Shown: one piece after another, positions 53,542-62,035 of the stretch | Position numbering within the stretch: position 1 is the stretch's first letter | Layout of the letters: each line of letters starts with the position of its first letter | Assembly (NCBI RefSeq): GCF_009649785.1 | Contig: NZ_WJOK01000001.1 | Span: 62,001-126,000 of the forward strand | Direction of reading: 5' to 3' | Length of the DNA stretch: 64,000 nt | Source of the DNA: Agrobacterium tumefaciens | GTDB lineage: Bacteria; Pseudomonadota; Alphaproteobacteria; Rhizobiales; Rhizobiaceae | Notes under the pieces: generated by a model | What the model was told of the DNA's origin: nothing | The model's database searches: none | The model's input: only the letters and a program-made list of their open reading frames with translations | Translations under genes and position numbers: made by a program

Positions 53542-54291
53542 ATGTCTCAAGCAACCAGCATGATCGAACTTCAATCCGTCAACAAATGGTACGGTCCGAC
53601 CTTTCAGGTTCTGACCAATTGCAGCCTGAATGTCGCCAAGGGCGAAGTCGTCGTGATCTGCGGGCCGTCCGGTTCGGGCAAGTCGACGCTGATCAAATGC
53701 GTCAATGCGCTGGAGACGATCGGCAACGGCATCATCACCGTCAACGGGGTTGAGGTGACCAACCCCAAGACCGATATGCCTAAGCTGCGCTCCAAAGTGG
53801 GCATGGTGTTCCAGCATTTCGAACTCTTCCCGCATATGACGATCCTCGAAAATCTGTGCATCGGGCAGGAGAAGGTTCTCGGCCGCTCCCCTGCGGAGGC
53901 GCTGGTCAAAGCCAACGCCCTTCTGGAGCGGGTGGGGCTTACCGCGCATGCGAAGAAATATCCCGGTCAACTTTCCGGCGGTCAGCAGCAGCGCGTCGCA
54001 ATCGCCCGCGCGCTGGCGATGGATCCGGTCGCCATGCTTTTTGACGAGCCTACATCGGCGCTTGATCCGGAAATGATCAACGAGGTGCTCGACGTCATGG
54101 TCTCGCTTGCGCAGGAAGGCATGACGATGATGGTGGTGACGCATGAAATGGGGTTTGCCCGCAAGGTGGCTGACCGCATTGTCTTCATGGATGGCGGCGA
54201 GATCGTCGAGATCGGCGAGGGTGACAGCTTCTTCACCAATCCGAAGACGGATCGCGCACGCTCGTTCCTGTCGAAAATCCTGGCGCATTGA
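53542..54291 (+). CDS. Polar amino-acid ABC transporter ATPase (GlnQ-like)
   Basis: A 249-residue ATPase. Walker [11 protein letters not shown] (about residue 40), Q-loop [11 protein letters not shown], signature LSGGQQQR, Walker [15 protein letters not shown] and H-loop [15 protein letters not shown] are all intact. It pairs with the preceding permease and binding protein to import a polar amino acid or amine. ATG follows GGGAGAAGTCCG. Confidence 0.93.
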   Translation: MSQATSMIELQSVNKWYGPTFQVLTNCSLNVAKGEVVVICGPSGSGKSTLIKCVNALETIGNGIITVNGVEVTNPKTDMPKLRSKVGMVFQHFELFPHMTILENLCIGQEKVLGRSPAEALVKANALLERVGLTAHAKKYPGQLSGGQQQRVAIARALAMDPVAMLFDEPTSALDPEMINEVLDVMVSLAQEGMTMMVVTHEMGFARKVADRIVFMDGGEIVEIGEGDSFFTNPKTDRARSFLSKILAH

Positions 54292-54388
54292 GGCCACGGT
54301 GACCGGAGCGGGATGACGAAGTCCCGCTTCAGATCGTGTGCCTTAGGCCGTTCCGAACAACGCAGAATGATAGTGGCGGAGAACCGCA

Positions 54389-55567
54389 ATGATAAACCGT
54401 GTCCTGATGCCTCGCGAAATGCTCATCGGCGGTGGCAGCCGTTTCCGATTGCCGTCACTGTTGAAATCTCTGGGGGTGAAACGCCCTCTGCTCGTCTGCG
54501 ATCCAGTCATGCAGAAACTCGGCCATGCGGATGCGCTTTTGCAGGCGCTTGGCGGCGAGGGTATCGATGCCGCCATTTTTGCGGATGTCGTGGAAGATCC
54601 AACGGATATATCCATCGCCACACTGGTGAAACGCGTTTCCGGGGGCGGTCATGATGGTCTCGTCGCACTCGGCGGTGGTAGCGCCATGGATACGGCGAAA
54701 GCAGGTGCCATCGTTGCAACCAGTGGCGAAGAGCTGCGGGCGCTGAAAGTTCCAAGGATCGTGGATTTTGCCGTCATGCCGGTAATTGCCATACCCACAA
54801 CCGCAGGAACCGGATCGGAAGTAACACGCGCCGCTGTCGTGACGGATACGGCTGCCAGCGAAAAAATGCTCATCCTCGGCACTGCCGCTTTGCCCGTTGC
54901 GGCGATCATCGATTACGAGCTGACGCTGACCTGCCCTTACCGCGTCACGGTCGATACCGGCATAGATGCGCTAACCCATGCGCTGGAAGCGCTGGTCAAC
55001 CGCAACGGTAATGCCCATTCCGAGGCGTTGGCGCTGTCCGCGCTGAAACTGATCGGGGCAAATCTCGAAAAAGTCGCGAACGACCCGCAAAACCGGGAAG
55101 CACGCGAAGCGATGATGCTCGGGGCGACGCATGCGGGTCTTGCCGTTTCCAACACATCCACAGCGTTGATCCACGGCCTCAGCCGGCCGGTCGGTGCCTT
55201 TTTCCATGTTCCGCACGGCATGTCGAATGCGATGGTGCTGCCGTTGGTCACACAATTTTCGTTGAATTCCGCTCTACCGCAATATGCCGCCGCCGCCCGC
55301 GCACTTGGTTGCGCGAGTTCGACGGACAGTGACCAGATAGCAGGCGCAAAGATGGTGGAGGCTTTCATCGGCCTGAACAGGCGGTTGAAGGTGCCGACCC
55401 CGCAGGAATTCGGTATCGACAAAACCCGCTATCTCGATCTTTTGCCGGAGATGGTGCGGCAAGGCCTCGCCTCCGGCACACCGGCAAATAACCCACGGGT
55501 TCCGACGGCAGCGGAAATGACGCGCCTTTACGAACTGGCCTTTGACGGCCGCATGGAAGGCCCTTGA
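54389..55567 (+). CDS. Iron-containing alcohol dehydrogenase / maleylacetate reductase-like
   Basis: A 392-residue Fe-type dehydrogenase. Cofactor motif [29 protein letters not shown], metal ligands in TGIDALTHALEA, then IHGLSRPVGA and VPHG. The His found in most family members four residues after the third ligand is Arg here. It lies 97 bp after the importer ATPase and ahead of the DUF1185 operon. It could reduce an aldehyde or a dienelactone-type product in that pathway; the substrate is not known. Confidence 0.86.
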   Translation: MINRVLMPREMLIGGGSRFRLPSLLKSLGVKRPLLVCDPVMQKLGHADALLQALGGEGIDAAIFADVVEDPTDISIATLVKRVSGGGHDGLVALGGGSAMDTAKAGAIVATSGEELRALKVPRIVDFAVMPVIAIPTTAGTGSEVTRAAVVTDTAASEKMLILGTAALPVAAIIDYELTLTCPYRVTVDTGIDALTHALEALVNRNGNAHSEALALSALKLIGANLEKVANDPQNREAREAMMLGATHAGLAVSNTSTALIHGLSRPVGAFFHVPHGMSNAMVLPLVTQFSLNSALPQYAAAARALGCASSTDSDQIAGAKMVEAFIGLNRRLKVPTPQEFGIDKTRYLDLLPEMVRQGLASGTPANNPRVPTAAEMTRLYELAFDGRMEGP

Positions 55568-55627
55568 GCCATAACATCCTGTAAGAATTGTCATTTTTCG
55601 CAACTTCAAGCCACAGATTTCCGCCAC

Positions 55628-55655
55628 TTGACACTTACATATTATGGCATACCAT
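55628..55655 (+). promoter_or_regulatory. Promoter with overlapping GntR operator-like site 3
   Basis: TTGACA at 55628, a 16-bp spacer, then TACCAT at 55650. The palindrome ATGGCATACCAT (55644-55655) covers the -10, so a bound repressor would block RNA polymerase. It is the reverse complement of site 2. Confidence 0.65.
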
Positions 55656-55685
55656 AAGACATCATATTTATCGGAGAGAACGCCA

Positions 55686-56288
55686 ATGCCCATCCAGATC
55701 CGTAAGACCCTGTTGCAGGTCGAAACAACGTTGATTGAAGGAGGCAAGGCCGCAGCGACACCTTTGAAGCTGTTCACCGCCATCGCGGTCGTGAAAAATC
55801 CCTGGGCTGGAAAAGGCTTCGTGGATGACCTCAAACCGGAAATCCACGCCGGGGCGCCGGTGCTGGGCGAACTGCTGACGAAGATGATCCTCGATGCCGT
55901 GGGTTCCGGCGAAGCGGTGGAGGCCTATGGCAAGGCGGCCGTTGTCGGGCTGGATGGTGAGATCGAACATGCCTCCGCGCTCATTCACACGCTGCGTTTC
56001 GGCAATCACTATCGTCAGGCTGTGGGTGCCAAGTCCTATCTGGCCTTCTGCAATACGCGTGGTCCCGGCAATGCGCCGATCATGATCCCGTTAATGGACA
56101 AGAACGATGAAGGCCGCCGTTCGCACTACCTGACTATCCAGACCTCCGTTCCCGATGCTCCGGCTGCCGACGAGATCGTCGTGGCGCTCGGTGCTTCAGT
56201 CGGCGGCAGGCCTCATCACCGCATCGGCGACCGCTATCAGGATCTGAAGGATCTCGGTCAGGATGTCGCCAACCCGGCGGGCGTTTGA
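55686..56288 (+). CDS. Amino acid synthesis family protein (DUF1185)
   Basis: A 200-residue protein of PF06684 (AA_synth, former DUF1185). The start MPIQIRKTLLQVETTLIEGG and later blocks GKGFVDDLKPEIHAGAPVLG and NTRGPGNAPIMIPLMDKNDE are typical. From memory, crystal structures of this family show a chorismate-mutase-like fold, shared in outline with YjgF/RutC proteins; no activity is assigned. ATG 55686 follows GGAGAG by 7 bp. First gene of a tightly packed operon with hydrolase, flavin reductase and monooxygenase. Confidence 0.85.
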   Translation: MPIQIRKTLLQVETTLIEGGKAAATPLKLFTAIAVVKNPWAGKGFVDDLKPEIHAGAPVLGELLTKMILDAVGSGEAVEAYGKAAVVGLDGEIEHASALIHTLRFGNHYRQAVGAKSYLAFCNTRGPGNAPIMIPLMDKNDEGRRSHYLTIQTSVPDAPAADEIVVALGASVGGRPHHRIGDRYQDLKDLGQDVANPAGV

Positions 56289-56299
56289 GGGTGATGCAA

Positions 56300-57145
56300 A
56301 TGCAGGAGGCCGCCACCACGTCACGGGTCAATGCTGCAAAGGCAGGTGCTGCTGTGCTCCCTCGCAAGGTGACCGAGGGCGGGGCGGCCTATTTCGAGGC
56401 AGGCGCCGGTGAAGACCTGATCCTCATCCACGGCGTGGGAATGCGGCTGGAAGCCTGGAAGCCGCAGATCGAAATCTTTTCAAAGACGCACCGTGTCATC
56501 GCGGTAGATATGCCGGGGCATGGCGGCAGTGAACGCCTGCCAGCGGGCAGCTCGCTCAAGGATTTTGTCGGCTGGTTCGGCCGGTTTCTTGACGATATGC
56601 GGATCGCGCGTGCCAATGTGGCTGGGCACTCCATGGGTGCGCTGATTTCCGGCGGTGCCGCTGCAACCTTTGGAGATCGAATTGCGCGCGTTGGTTATCT
56701 GAACGGCGTCTACCGCCGTGATCCGGCCGCGAAGGCTGCGGTTCTTGCACGCGCGGCTGCCATCCGGACCACTGGCGTGGACAAGGAAGGCCCTTTGTTA
56801 CGCTGGTTCGGCGACGATCCAAAGAGCCAGCAGGCGCGGGAGTTGACGCGGGGCTGGCTGGAAATGGTCGATCCCGAAGGTTACGCGGTTGCCTATACCG
56901 CATTTGCGGACGGCGACGAGACCTATGCGGATCGGTGGCCCTCGGTCATCTGCCCGGCTCTTTTCCTGACGGGTTCGGACGATCCCAATTCGACGCCTTT
57001 GATGGCCGAGCAGATGGCGGCGATCACACCGCGCGGTTACGCCCGCGTCGTTGAGGCGCACCGGCATATGGTCAACCTGACCGCACCTGAAACTGTCAAT
57101 GCAATGATGGCCGAATGGCTGGCTTTAGAGGAGGAGCCGCAATGA
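56300..57145 (+). CDS. Alpha/beta hydrolase
   Basis: A 281-residue serine hydrolase. The oxyanion region is LIHGVGMRLEAW, the nucleophile Ser is in AGHSMGALIS (about residue 111), and the triad is completed by Asp in FLTGSDDPNS and His in EAHRHMVNL. Starts at TTG 56285, ATG 56294 and ATG 56300 are possible; the last sits 8 bp after GAGGG. Its stop overlaps the flavin reductase start (ATGA). By analogy with RutD it may hydrolyse the monooxygenase product. Confidence 0.87.
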   Translation: MQEAATTSRVNAAKAGAAVLPRKVTEGGAAYFEAGAGEDLILIHGVGMRLEAWKPQIEIFSKTHRVIAVDMPGHGGSERLPAGSSLKDFVGWFGRFLDDMRIARANVAGHSMGALISGGAAATFGDRIARVGYLNGVYRRDPAAKAAVLARAAAIRTTGVDKEGPLLRWFGDDPKSQQARELTRGWLEMVDPEGYAVAYTAFADGDETYADRWPSVICPALFLTGSDDPNSTPLMAEQMAAITPRGYARVVEAHRHMVNLTAPETVNAMMAEWLALEEEPQ

Positions 57146-58080
57146 CTGTTGCAACCCTTGATCCGCGCGCTTTGCGCGATGCATTCGGCGCTTTCGTAAC
57201 GGGAGTAACGATCGTGACCACCCGGGACGATGCAGGAAAGCCCATCGGTTTTACCGCCAACTCCTTCACCTCGGTTTCGCTCGATCCGCCGTTGCTGCTG
57301 ATCTGCCTTGCCCGCAGCTCGCGCAATTTCATGACGATGACCGGCACCAAAAACTTCGCGGTCAATATTCTGTCGGAAAGCCAGAAGGACCTCTCCAACA
57401 CCTTCGCCCGGCCGGTCGAAGACCGTTTCGCCACCGCCAGCTGGTTGGATGCGCCGAAGGGCTCCCCGGTCTTTGCAGACGTCGCGGCCTGGTTCGAATG
57501 TTCGATGCAGGAGGTTATCGAGGCCGGCGATCATGTCATTCTGCTCGGCCGTATCGAGGCTTTCGACAATAGCGGCCTGAACGGCCTCGGTTATGCGCGC
57601 GGCGGCTATTTCACGCCGATGCTGGCTGCAAAGGCGGTATCGGCAGCGGCAGAGGGCGATATCGTCGTGGGCGCCGTTCTGGAACGGCGCGGCGAGATTT
57701 ACCTCGTTGGCGACGACGTGCTGTCGCTTCCCGGCTGTGTCGTGGCAAGTGGCGATCCGGTCGCGGCGCTGACATCACGTCTCGAAGACCTGACGGGTCT
57801 CTCCGTCAAAACGGGATTTCTCTACTCGGTTTATGAGAACAAGACGGATGGGCGCCAACACGTCGTCTATCACGCGCTTGCCGATGGCGATCAAGCGCCG
57901 CGCGAGGGCCGATTTCTGTTGCCCGGCGCGCTGGCTTCGGCAAAATTCGACTCCGGCGCTACGGCGGATATCGTCAATCGTTTCGTGCTGGAAAGCTCGA
58001 TCGGCAACTTCGGCGTCTATGTCGGTAACGAGACTGCCGGCAAGGTTCATCCCATCTCCATGAAGGGGCCAAAACCATGA
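57142..58080 (+). CDS. Flavin reductase with degenerate Nudix-like C-terminal domain
   Basis: A 312-residue protein. Residues 1-160 are a flavin reductase (FMN-binding split barrel): TGVTIVTTRDDAGKPIGFTA, SLDPPLLLICLARSS and FAVNILSESQ. It should supply reduced FMN to the luciferase-like gene next door. Residues 170-312 look like a Nudix fold, but the Nudix box region reads ALTSRLEDLTGLSV, lacking the catalytic Glu pair, so it may only bind a nucleotide. The ATG follows GGAGGAGCCGCA, and both ends overlap neighbours by 4 bp. Confidence 0.85.
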   Translation: MTVATLDPRALRDAFGAFVTGVTIVTTRDDAGKPIGFTANSFTSVSLDPPLLLICLARSSRNFMTMTGTKNFAVNILSESQKDLSNTFARPVEDRFATASWLDAPKGSPVFADVAAWFECSMQEVIEAGDHVILLGRIEAFDNSGLNGLGYARGGYFTPMLAAKAVSAAAEGDIVVGAVLERRGEIYLVGDDVLSLPGCVVASGDPVAALTSRLEDLTGLSVKTGFLYSVYENKTDGRQHVVYHALADGDQAPREGRFLLPGALASAKFDSGATADIVNRFVLESSIGNFGVYVGNETAGKVHPISMKGPKP

Positions 58081-59117
58081 AATTCTCCCTCTTCGTTCAC
58101 ATGGAGCGGCTGGACGCCTCCCAGGACCACAAGACACTCTACGAGGAGTTCGTGACACTATGCGAGATCGCCGATCGTGGTGGCATGCATGCCATCTGGA
58201 CCGGCGAACATCACGGCATGGATTTCACCATAGCGCCCAACCCCTTTGTAACGATCGCCGATCTGGCGCGGCGTACGAAGACGGCACGCCTGGGTACGGG
58301 AACGGTGATCGCGCCTTTCTGGCACCCGATCAAGCTTGCCGGAGAAGCGGCGATGGCGGATCTGATCTGTGACGGCCGTCTTGATATCGGCATCGCGCGT
58401 GGCGCCTATTCGTTCGAATATGAGCGGCTGCTTCCAGGCCTCGATGCCTGGGGCGCCGGCCAGCGGATGCGCGAGCTTATTCCGGCTGTCAAAGGGGTTT
58501 GGGCGGGTGACTACACCCACGACGGCGAATTCTTCAAGTTCCCGGCCACCACATCGGCTCCCAAACCGCTGCAGCAGCCTTTTCCGCCCATCTGGGTGGC
58601 GGCGCGTGATCCGAATTCGCATGAATTCGCTGTCGCCAATGATTGCAATGTTCAGGTGACGCCGCTCTGGCAAGGCGATGACGAGGTGGAAACCCTGATG
58701 GGCCGCTTCAACGATGCCTGTGCGAAAAATCCGGATAAACAGCGGCCGAAAATCATGCTGCTGCGCCACACCTATGTCGGTTCCGGTGAAGCCGATATTG
58801 CCCAGGCGGCCCATGAGATGAGCGTCTATTACAACTACTTCTTTGCATGGTTCAAAAACGAAAAGCCCGTTCATCAGGGGCTGATCGAGCGTATTGCGCC
58901 GGAGGAGATTGCCGCAAACGCCATGCTTTCCGGTGATGTCATGCGCAAGAACAACGTTGTCGGCGATGCCGATGAAGTCATTACCCGGCTTAAGGCCTAC
59001 GAGGCCATGGGCTACGACGAATATTCCTTCTGGATCGATACCGGCATGAGCTTCGAGCGCAAGAAGGCCTCGCTGGAACGCTTCCTTTCCGATGTCATGC
59101 CGGCTTTCAAGGAGTAA
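58077..59117 (+). CDS. LLM-class flavin-dependent monooxygenase (luciferase-like)
   Basis: A 346-residue TIM-barrel protein of the bacterial luciferase family. ADRGGMHAIWTGEHHGMDF (about residues 32-50) holds the EHH active-site motif. GTGTVIAPFWHPIKLAGEAA and LDIGIARGAYSFEYERL are flavin-contact blocks. It should use FMNH2 from the preceding gene and O2 to oxidise an unknown substrate. Its start overlaps the flavin reductase stop (ATGA). Size fits LuxA/RutA-type enzymes rather than NtaA. Confidence 0.9.
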   Translation: MKFSLFVHMERLDASQDHKTLYEEFVTLCEIADRGGMHAIWTGEHHGMDFTIAPNPFVTIADLARRTKTARLGTGTVIAPFWHPIKLAGEAAMADLICDGRLDIGIARGAYSFEYERLLPGLDAWGAGQRMRELIPAVKGVWAGDYTHDGEFFKFPATTSAPKPLQQPFPPIWVAARDPNSHEFAVANDCNVQVTPLWQGDDEVETLMGRFNDACAKNPDKQRPKIMLLRHTYVGSGEADIAQAAHEMSVYYNYFFAWFKNEKPVHQGLIERIAPEEIAANAMLSGDVMRKNNVVGDADEVITRLKAYEAMGYDEYSFWIDTGMSFERKKASLERFLSDVMPAFKE

Positions 59118-59121
59118 GATG

Positions 59122-60588
59122 ATGCGCCGTTTCCAGTGTTACATCGACGGGCGCTTCGAGGATGGTGAGGCGAGCTTTTCGAGCCTCGACCCGGCAACCG
59201 GTGAACCTTGGGCAGAAATGCCGGAAAGCCGCGAAGCGGATATTAGCCGCGCCGTCGAGGCCGCGCATCGGGCGCTTTATGACGATGCCGCCTGGTCGAA
59301 ACTGACGGCGACGCAACGCGGCAAGCTGCTCTATCGGCTTGCCGATCTGGTTGCCGAAAATGCAAAGACGCTTGCCGAGCTCGAAACCCGTGACACCGGC
59401 AAGATTATCCGCGAGACCTCGGCGCAGATTGCCTATGTCGCGGACTATTATCGCTATTATGCGGGCTTGGCTGACAAGATCGAGGGCGCTTACCTGCCGA
59501 TCGACAAGCCGGACATGGATGTCTGGCTGCGGCGCGAGCCCGTGGGTGTGGTGGCCGCGATCGTCCCGTGGAACAGCCAGCTTTTTCTGGCAGCCGTTAA
59601 AATCGGCCCGGCGCTCGCTGCCGGCTGCACAATCGTCATCAAGGCCTCGGAAGATGGACCGGCGCCGCTTCTGGAGTTCGCCCGGCTGGTGCAGGAGGCT
59701 GGTTTTCCTGCCGGCGTCGTCAATATAGTCACTGGTTTCGGTGCGTCCTGCGGCACGGCACTCACCACGCACCCGAAGGTGGCCCATATCGCCTTTACCG
59801 GCGGGCCGGAAACGGCGCGTCACATCGTTCGCAACTCGGCCGAAAATCTTGCCTCCACGTCGCTCGAACTCGGCGGCAAATCGCCAATCCTCGTCTTTGC
59901 CGACGCCGATCTCGAAAGCGCCGCCAATGCGCAGGTCGCGGGAATTTTCGCGGCGACCGGTCAGAGTTGTGTTGCCGGATCACGGCTGATTGTCGATAGA
60001 AGCGTGAAGGATCGCTTTCTCGGGATTTTGAAGGCGAAGGCCGAAGCGATCCGCATCGGCTCGCCGCTGGACATGGCAACGGAAGTGGGGCCGCTCGCGA
60101 CCGAGCGGCAGCGCAAGCATATTGTCTCTCTGGTCTCTGCTTCCGAAAAAGCCGGTGCGAAGGTGGTGACGGGCGGTGTGGCGGTGGATGGCGCTGGTTA
60201 TTTCTACCCGCCGACCATTCTCGATTGTGACGGCATTCGTTCGCCGTCCATGGAAAGGGAATTCTTCGGCCCGGTTCTTTCGGTTGTTTCCTTCGAAACC
60301 GAGGCGGAAGCGATCGCTTTGGCCAATGACACGGTCTATGGCCTCGCCTCGGGCGTCTTCACGCAGAACCTGACGCGCGCCCATCGGCTGATGAAGGCGA
60401 TCCGCGCCGGTGTGGTTTGGGTGAACACCTATCGCGCCGTCTCACCGATTGCGCCTTTCGGCGGTTTCGGTCTTTCCGGTGATGGTCGCGAAGGCGGGCT
60501 TGCGGCAGCGCTCGATTACACGCGCACGAAGACCATATGGCTTAGAACCTCCGATGACCCGATCCCCGATCCATTCGTGATGCGGTGA
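59122..60588 (+). CDS. Aldehyde dehydrogenase (NAD(P)+)
   Basis: A 488-residue aldehyde dehydrogenase. VAAIVPWNSQLFLAAVKIGP binds the cofactor, the catalytic Glu is in LELGGKSP (about residue 253), and the nucleophile Cys is in TGQSCVAGSR (about residue 287). It would oxidise an aldehyde made by the monooxygenase or hydrolase. ATG 59122 is 7 bp after AAGGAG; ATG 59119 is an alternative one codon earlier. It lies 4 bp after the monooxygenase stop. Confidence 0.92.
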   Translation: MRRFQCYIDGRFEDGEASFSSLDPATGEPWAEMPESREADISRAVEAAHRALYDDAAWSKLTATQRGKLLYRLADLVAENAKTLAELETRDTGKIIRETSAQIAYVADYYRYYAGLADKIEGAYLPIDKPDMDVWLRREPVGVVAAIVPWNSQLFLAAVKIGPALAAGCTIVIKASEDGPAPLLEFARLVQEAGFPAGVVNIVTGFGASCGTALTTHPKVAHIAFTGGPETARHIVRNSAENLASTSLELGGKSPILVFADADLESAANAQVAGIFAATGQSCVAGSRLIVDRSVKDRFLGILKAKAEAIRIGSPLDMATEVGPLATERQRKHIVSLVSASEKAGAKVVTGGVAVDGAGYFYPPTILDCDGIRSPSMEREFFGPVLSVVSFETEAEAIALANDTVYGLASGVFTQNLTRAHRLMKAIRAGVVWVNTYRAVSPIAPFGGFGLSGDGREGGLAAALDYTRTKTIWLRTSDDPIPDPFVMR

Positions 60589-60592
60589 CGCG

Positions 60593-60907
60593 ATGTTTTA
60601 CGAGATCCGCAGCTACCGGCTGAAGAACGGCGCCATTCCGGCCTACCTTGGGGTTGTCGAAGAGGAAGGCATCGAAATCCAGAAAAGCCATCTGGGCGAG
60701 CTGGTGGGTTACTTCTTTTCCGAGATCGGGCCGATCAATGAAATTGTCCACATCTGGGCCTTTTCCAGCCTGGATGACCGCGAGGAGCGGCGCGCAAAGC
60801 TGATGGCCGATCCGCGCTGGTTATCCTTCCTGCCGAAAATCCGCGACCTCATTGAAGTCGCCGAAAACAAGATCATGAAGCCGGCGCCTTTTTCACCGCT
60901 GAAGTGA
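60593..60907 (+). CDS. NIPSNAP family protein
   Basis: A 104-residue ferredoxin-fold-like protein of the NIPSNAP family: FYEIRSYRLKNGAIPAY at the start, GYFFSEIGPINEIVHIWAF in the middle, and WLSFLPKIRDL. Such proteins occur in many catabolic operons; their action is poorly known. It begins 4 bp after the aldehyde dehydrogenase stop, ahead of a spermidine/putrescine-type importer. Confidence 0.87.
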   Translation: MFYEIRSYRLKNGAIPAYLGVVEEEGIEIQKSHLGELVGYFFSEIGPINEIVHIWAFSSLDDREERRAKLMADPRWLSFLPKIRDLIEVAENKIMKPAPFSPLK

Positions 60908-60963
60908 ATCTGCCGGCCGCGAAGTGCATGCCAACAACAAGCTCTAAAACGGAGTAAGGGAAC

Positions 60964-61974
60964 ATGAGATCGAAACTGGTATTGATGACATGCGCAGCAA
61001 TTTTCGCCCTGGGCGCATCCGCACAGGCGAATGATCTGGTTTTTTCCAGCTGGGGAGGAACCACGCAGGACGCGCAGAAGGCGGCCTGGGCCGAAAAATT
61101 CATGGTGGCGACAGGCATCAACGTGCTTCAGGATGGCCCGACGGACTATGGCAAGCTTAAAGCCATGGTCGAGGCGAACGGCGTGACATGGGATGTGGTC
61201 GACGTGGAGGGCGACTACGCCGCGCAGGCCGGGCCTAAGGGCCTGCTGGAGAAGCTTGATTTCGCCGTCATCGACAAAACGAAGCTCGACCCTCGTTTCG
61301 TCACTGATTACTCCGTCGGAAGCTTCTATTATTCCTTCGTCATCGGCTGCAATGTCGATGCTGTAGCCGCCTGCCCCAAGAGCTGGGCCGACCTTTTCGA
61401 TACGGCAAAGTTCCCCGGCAAGCGCACCTTTTACAAGTGGTCCGCACCGGGTGTGATCGAAGCAGCCCTGCTGGCCGATGGGGTTGCCGCCGACAAGCTA
61501 TACCCGCTTGATCTCGATCGCGCCTTCAAGAAGCTGGACACGATCAAATCCGATATCATCTGGTGGTCTGGCGGTGCGCAATCGCAGCAGTTGATCGCTT
61601 CTGCGGAGGCGCCCTTCGGCAGTGTCTGGAACGGCCGCATGACAGCGCTTGAGAAAAGCGGTGTGAAGGTGGAGACCTCCTGGGAGCAGAACATCACGGC
61701 AGCGGATTCCCTCGTGGTTCCCAAGGGAACGAAGAACAAGGACGCCGCGATGAAGTTCATCGCTCTTGCGACCTCCGCGCAGGCGCAGGCGGATATGGCG
61801 TCTGCCACGGGTTATGCCCCGGTCAATGTCGAATCCGCAAAGCTGATGGATCCGGAAACGGCAAAGTCCCTGCCCGACCAGCAGACAGCGAGCCAGGTCA
61901 ATGCCGACATGAACTACTGGGCGCAACATCGTGACGAGATCGGTGAGCGCTGGTACGCCTGGCAGGCCAAGTAA
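60964..61974 (+). CDS. Spermidine/putrescine-type ABC binding protein
   Basis: A 336-residue family-1 (PotD-like) periplasmic binding protein. Signal peptide at about residues 1-22 (LVLMTCAAIFALGASAQA). Typical start of the mature part: DLVFSSWGGTTQDAQKAAW. WDVVDVEGDY and SVWNGRMTAL lie in the ligand cleft region. GGAGTAAGGGAAC precedes the ATG. It lies in the same direction as the monooxygenase operon, 56 bp away, so its ligand may be that pathway's substrate, probably a basic or polyamine-like compound. Confidence 0.9.
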   Translation: MRSKLVLMTCAAIFALGASAQANDLVFSSWGGTTQDAQKAAWAEKFMVATGINVLQDGPTDYGKLKAMVEANGVTWDVVDVEGDYAAQAGPKGLLEKLDFAVIDKTKLDPRFVTDYSVGSFYYSFVIGCNVDAVAACPKSWADLFDTAKFPGKRTFYKWSAPGVIEAALLADGVAADKLYPLDLDRAFKKLDTIKSDIIWWSGGAQSQQLIASAEAPFGSVWNGRMTALEKSGVKVETSWEQNITAADSLVVPKGTKNKDAAMKFIALATSAQAQADMASATGYAPVNVESAKLMDPETAKSLPDQQTASQVNADMNYWAQHRDEIGERWYAWQAK

Positions 61975-61981
61975 GGCAACG

Positions 61982-62007
61982 GCGCGGGCAGCCAAAAGCG
62001 CCCGCGC
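61982..62007 (+). terminator. Hairpin between binding-protein and permease genes
   Basis: GCGCGGGC and GCCCGCGC pair perfectly on a ten-base loop, 7 bp after the binding-protein stop, with AAATTTT after the stem. Fourth hairpin of this kind in the window. Confidence 0.6.
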
Positions 62008-62035
62008 AAATTTTCACCTCCGGGGAGGTTTGGGC

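Noticed and set aside
55686..60907. Pyrimidine-degrading rut operon
   Set aside because: No RutB (isochorismatase-like), RutC (YjgF) or pyrimidine permease. The monooxygenase partners are DUF1185, aldehyde dehydrogenase and NIPSNAP.
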